NCBI RefSeq assembly: GCF_011007365.1
Contig: NZ_WFKM01000003.1
Coordinates: 310,001 to 374,000, forward strand
Direction of reading: 5' to 3'
Origin: Sphingobacterium sp. xlx-96
Lineage (GTDB): Bacteria; Bacteroidota; Bacteroidia; Sphingobacteriales; Sphingobacteriaceae
DNA: 64,000 nucleotides
Below, piece by piece: positions 61,181-64,000 of this stretch. The stretch's first letter is position 1. Every line of letters starts with the position of its first letter. The notes beneath the pieces were generated by a model. It saw only the letters and a list, made by a program, of their open reading frames with translations. It ran no database searches and was not told the DNA's origin. Position numbers and translations under genes: made by a program.

Positions 61181-62437
61181 ATGCCTGAAGTGGTTGAAAA
61201 CAAAACTATTTTTTCCCTTTTAGAGGTTACGAAAAGCATTCAAAAGACCATTGCTGATCGTTACAAAAGTCTCTATTGGATCAAAGCAGAGATGAATAAG
61301 CTTAACCACTATAAGCATTCAGGTCACTGTTATCCAGAACTTGTTGAGAAAAAAGACGGTAAAATTGTCGCTGAAATACGCTCCATATTGTGGAAGACGG
61401 ACTTCGAGCGTATTAATCAACAGTTCATCCAATTACTGAAGGAGCCCCTTCGGGACGGGATTACCATTTTATTCCAGGCAGGTGTCTCCTATGACCCTCT
61501 ATACGGCCTCAGCCTACGCATCGTAGATATAGACCCTACTTTTGTACTGGGTGAACTAGAAAAGGAAAAAAAAGAAAGTATAGCGCAGCTTCATAAAGAA
61601 GGACTATTTGATGCAAATAAAAAGCTTCCCTTCCCTACAGTCCCTAAAAGACTTGCTATCATCTCGGTAGAAACCAGTAAAGGTCTTTCCGATTTCTTTA
61701 AAATAATCGCCCATAATCCTTGGGGTTACAAAATTGAGACCACCTTATACCCTGCACTATTGCAGGGCGACAAATCCATTCCTTCTATCATTCGTCAACT
61801 TGCCGTGATCGCCGACCATTTGGAAAAATATGATGCTGTCGCTATTATCCGGGGAGGTGGTGGCGAAGTCGGTTTATCAAGCTACAACAACTACAACCTT
61901 GCCAAAGCAATTGCGATTTTCCCTATCCCTATATTGACAGGAATAGGTCACTCTACCAACGAGACCGTAAGCGAGATGGTGGCCTATAAGAATGCTATAA
62001 CCCCCAGCGAACTCGCTGATTTTTTGATTCAGAAATTCCACAACTTCGCCATTCCTGTAGATCAAGCACAAGAACGCCTGATTCTTCGTGCACAGGAAGC
62101 TTTTTTGAACCAAAGAAAGCAACTAGCAGATTTTGCGCAGATTATTTCTTGGAATAGCAAGCAGAAATTCGCGTCACAACAACATCAGATTCAAATGATA
62201 TCCCAACGAATCCAGCTGTTTAGTCGTCATATTTTAAAAGAGCAACAAGAGACACTGAAAGGTATCTCCCGAATCGTCAATATGGCCGACCCTAACCTAC
62301 TTTTAAAGAAAGGCTTTAGTATAACCCGGATCAATGGAAAAGCAATAACCTCAAGGGAGCAAGTTAATGAAGGTGATACCATAGAAACAAGCTATGCCGA
62401 CGGTATATTATCGAGTAAAATAATCTTAAAAACTTAG
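61181..62437 (+). CDS. xseA: Exodeoxyribonuclease VII large subunit
   Basis: 418 residues. An N-terminal OB-fold binds single-stranded DNA (SLYWIKAEMNKLNHYKHSGH, CYPELVEKK). The catalytic domain shows LPFPTVPKRLAIISVETSKG, IIRGGGGEVGLSSYNN and GIGHSTNETVSEMVAYKN. A long helical arm and a C-terminal beta segment (LLKKGFSITRINGKAITSRE) complete it. With XseB it degrades single-stranded DNA to oligonucleotides. xseB follows after 7 nt. Confidence 0.96.
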   Translation: MPEVVENKTIFSLLEVTKSIQKTIADRYKSLYWIKAEMNKLNHYKHSGHCYPELVEKKDGKIVAEIRSILWKTDFERINQQFIQLLKEPLRDGITILFQAGVSYDPLYGLSLRIVDIDPTFVLGELEKEKKESIAQLHKEGLFDANKKLPFPTVPKRLAIISVETSKGLSDFFKIIAHNPWGYKIETTLYPALLQGDKSIPSIIRQLAVIADHLEKYDAVAIIRGGGGEVGLSSYNNYNLAKAIAIFPIPILTGIGHSTNETVSEMVAYKNAITPSELADFLIQKFHNFAIPVDQAQERLILRAQEAFLNQRKQLADFAQIISWNSKQKFASQQHQIQMISQRIQLFSRHILKEQQETLKGISRIVNMADPNLLLKKGFSITRINGKAITSREQVNEGDTIETSYADGILSSKIILKT

Positions 62438-62444
62438 CAAAAAA

Positions 62445-62669
62445 ATGGAATCAAACTACACTTATAATGACGCCTTTAACGAATTGCAACAGATTGTTTC
62501 CGAGATAGAAACAGGTGATGTCAATGTAGACGAACTGGCCGACAAGATAAAGCGGGCATCTCAATTGATCCAGATTTGCAAATCTAAACTAACAGCATCC
62601 GAAGAAGAAGTCAACACCTTACTGGCCAAACTCCAAGAGACGAACGACAACGACCCCGATCCCAAATGA
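62445..62669 (+). CDS. xseB: Exodeoxyribonuclease VII small subunit
   Basis: 74 residues, standard size. The two-helix family pattern is visible: TYNDAFNELQQIVSEIETGD, VNVDELADKIKRASQLIQIC, KSKLTASEEEVNTLLAKL. It binds along the helical arm of XseA. Co-transcribed with xseA. Confidence 0.95.
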   Translation: MESNYTYNDAFNELQQIVSEIETGDVNVDELADKIKRASQLIQICKSKLTASEEEVNTLLAKLQETNDNDPDPK

Positions 62670-62714
62670 CAATCAAAATTTGACAATCTTGTTAGTTTTC
62701 CAGTCAGCGTCAAT

Positions 62715-63062
62715 ATGGAGACAGAAATAGCAGACGTTATATCGTCCTTTTCGCAAATGACAGTTGCAGAGCAGGCCCTAGAAAAACTATTGGATAAAGC
62801 CGATCCGACCACCGAACGAATTGCTCAAGTAACCTTGCTGCAAGACTGCAATTACCACCAGTATCTAACAGCCTACCTAACAGTCGTAGCGGGCAAAAAC
62901 AAACCAACTGAACTCCGCGCAGCCCTAACTGGTATACTGGGAGATTTTACATATTCAAGCGCACGGAATAATATCGTCATGAATTGCCAAGCAATTCTAA
63001 AAACCAGGATCCCAAAAGAATTAAAAAACCAAATAGGAAAAACAATAAACAAGTTAAATTGA
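62715..63062 (+). CDS. Small helical protein of unknown function
   Basis: 115 residues, no signal peptide or membrane segment. The sequence is predicted to be helical (MTVAEQALEKLLDKADPTTE, CNYHQYLTAYLTVVAGKNKP, KELKNQIGKTINKLN). It lies 45 nt after xseB on the same strand and may be the third gene of that operon. Not recognised. Confidence 0.65.
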   Translation: METEIADVISSFSQMTVAEQALEKLLDKADPTTERIAQVTLLQDCNYHQYLTAYLTVVAGKNKPTELRAALTGILGDFTYSSARNNIVMNCQAILKTRIPKELKNQIGKTINKLN

Positions 63063-63076
63063 TTCATCCAACAGAT

Positions 63077-63099
63077 ACAGTCTCAAAAAGAGAGACTGT
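63077..63099. terminator. Hairpin between convergent genes
   Basis: Arms ACAGTCTC / GAGACTGT around a 7-nt loop, just after the SRPBCC stop codon. Confidence 0.55.
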
Positions 63100-63518
63100 C
63101 AAACAGCATATACGGATTCAACATACTTTTTAAAGTTATCCAATATAGCCTGCCACCCTCCTCGTTGCATTTCAATGGAATTTTCAGCTTCCGGCTCGAA
63201 GCGAATAAACAACTTGGTTTGCTGTTTGTCTGATTCGAAATCCATTTCGACTTTTCGTCCATCCGACATGGTATAAGCTATCTTTTTAAAGGGACTCAAT
63301 TCCGTATACGTACCCTCAAAATCAAACCCGAAACTGCCGTCTTTAGCCGCCATTCGATTTTTAAACTTCCCACCTACACGTAGATCGTTGATCGAACTGG
63401 TACAATGCCAATCGTCCGAGGCATGGTTCCATTGCATAATATCTTCCGCGGAGTTGTAAGCATTCCAGACAGTCTCTACACGAGCGTTAATTTGAGTTTC
63501 TATTGCTATAAAATCCAT
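63099..63518 (-). CDS. SRPBCC / AHSA1-like START-domain protein
   Basis: 139 residues. The family pattern is clear: IETQINARVETVWNAYNSAE, DIMQWNHASDDWHCTSSIND, LRVGGKFKNRMAAKDGSFGF, and a C-terminal helix (GGWQAILDNFKKYVE). This is a cytoplasmic hydrophobic-cavity fold of the activator-of-Hsp90-homology group; the ligand is unknown. Monocistronic, transcribed toward the xseAB genes. Confidence 0.92.
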   Translation of the reverse strand: MDFIAIETQINARVETVWNAYNSAEDIMQWNHASDDWHCTSSINDLRVGGKFKNRMAAKDGSFGFDFEGTYTELSPFKKIAYTMSDGRKVEMDFESDKQQTKLFIRFEPEAENSIEMQRGGWQAILDNFKKYVESVYAV

Positions 63519-63666
63519 AAGTTTAAATTATTTTACGAGATCGTTACACCCGGTCTTTTCTTTAGTAACAAGAATACGTCAATTTTGTTATTATCAAGGT
63601 ATCAGATTTCCATTAAAAGCATCAGACTACTCCCAACGGCACACCGCTAGAAAGCAGAAAAATGCG

Positions 63667-63674
63667 TAACTTTG
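63667..63674 (+). promoter_or_regulatory. Predicted -7 element of uvrA, adjoining the start codon
   Basis: TAACTTTG, an exact TAnnTTTG match, ending 6 nt before the ATG at 63681, predicting a leaderless or near-leaderless mRNA. No clear -33 TTG. Confidence 0.45.
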
Positions 63675-63680
63675 GAAGTT

Positions 63681-64000
63681 ATGCAAAATAAGAAGGAGCA
63701 CAATCCAAAATCTCATATTCAAATCAAGGGAGCACGGGTCAACAACCTGAAAAACATTGATGTTGACATTCCAAAAAACAAACTAGTTGTCATCACCGGC
63801 ATGTCGGGTTCGGGCAAGTCGTCGTTAGCTTTTGACACTTTGTATGCCGAGGGACAGCGTCGTTATGTAGAGAGTCTATCCTCTTATGCTCGCCAATTTA
63901 TGGGCCGAATGCACAAACCGGAAGTGGACTATATCAAAGGTATCGCCCCAGCTATTGCCATTGAGCAAAAAGTGATCACAAGCAATCCAAGATCCACCGT
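63681..64000 (+). CDS. uvrA: Excinuclease ABC subunit UvrA (5' part)
   Basis: The first 106 codons of uvrA, cut by the window end. The start of nucleotide-binding domain I is visible: [20 protein letters not shown], Walker [10 protein letters not shown], then [20 protein letters not shown] and [19 protein letters not shown]. UvrA detects bulky DNA damage in nucleotide excision repair and is the partner recruited by Mfd, whose gene lies at the other end of this window. Confidence 0.97.
   Translation, partial: MQNKKEHNPKSHIQIKGARVNNLKNIDVDIPKNKLVVITGMSGSGKSSLAFDTLYAEGQRRYVESLSSYARQFMGRMHKPEVDYIKGIAPAIAIEQKVITSNPRST

Overview
The window is chromosomal DNA from a Bacteroidota bacterium, most likely a Sphingobacteriaceae member (Sphingobacterium/Pedobacter type). 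The evidence is AT-rich coding sequence; promoters of the TAnnTTTG (-7) type instead of sigma-70 -10 boxes; many TonB-dependent receptors with a CarboxypepD_reg-like N-terminus; and lineage-typical families (DUF4293, DUF4374, DUF4407, TlpA with DUF4369, NagB fused to a PIG-L domain, LemA-TPM-TPM). No phage, IS element or CRISPR array was found. Most of the window is dense core chromosome with strong bidirectional hairpin terminators between convergent genes.

Layout. 0-9 kb: end of an unknown gene, mfd, a TlpA-type thioredoxin, the lemA-TPM-TPM operon, an FAD dehydrogenase and tRNA-Gly(GCC). 9-24 kb: an MFS exporter, a decayed TonB-C gene, sufBCD, an Lrp regulator with an unknown papain-like protein, ung, a DUF421 protein, small membrane and secreted proteins, truA, an ABC exporter, and a decayed secreted chitin-binding (peritrophin-like) gene. 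24-31 kb: first iron/siderophore locus (PepSY reductase, two small membrane proteins, DUF4374 lipoprotein, TonB receptor, DUF4198 protein), preceded by a three-hairpin leader. 31-40 kb: M3 peptidase, DUF4407, ecotin, typA, kbl, DUF2147, a 4-TM holin-like protein. 40-49 kb: second iron locus (PepSY, DUF4374, TonB receptor) divergent from an AraC regulator, then a third, FhuA-like siderophore receptor. 49-64 kb: NagB/PIG-L, TlpA-like thioredoxin, Gfo/Idh oxidoreductase with DUF1080 protein, radA, sigma factor with membrane partner, dipeptidase with serine hydrolase, xseAB, an SRPBCC protein and the start of uvrA.

The strongest system-level signal is the pair of XusABC-like xenosiderophore loci plus a third siderophore receptor. 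A 17-bp inverted repeat of the form TTTAgA-N5-TCTAAA lies at each of their predicted promoters (five sites), which suggests one shared metal-responsive repressor. The least explained structures are the hairpin cluster at 31255-31348, in which two hairpins carry the same hexaloop, and a self-complementary spacer at 24114-24262 that could be a small RNA. Several housekeeping genes (truA, xseA, uvrA, ung) have a -7 element only 4-6 nt before the start codon, which predicts leaderless or near-leaderless mRNAs.
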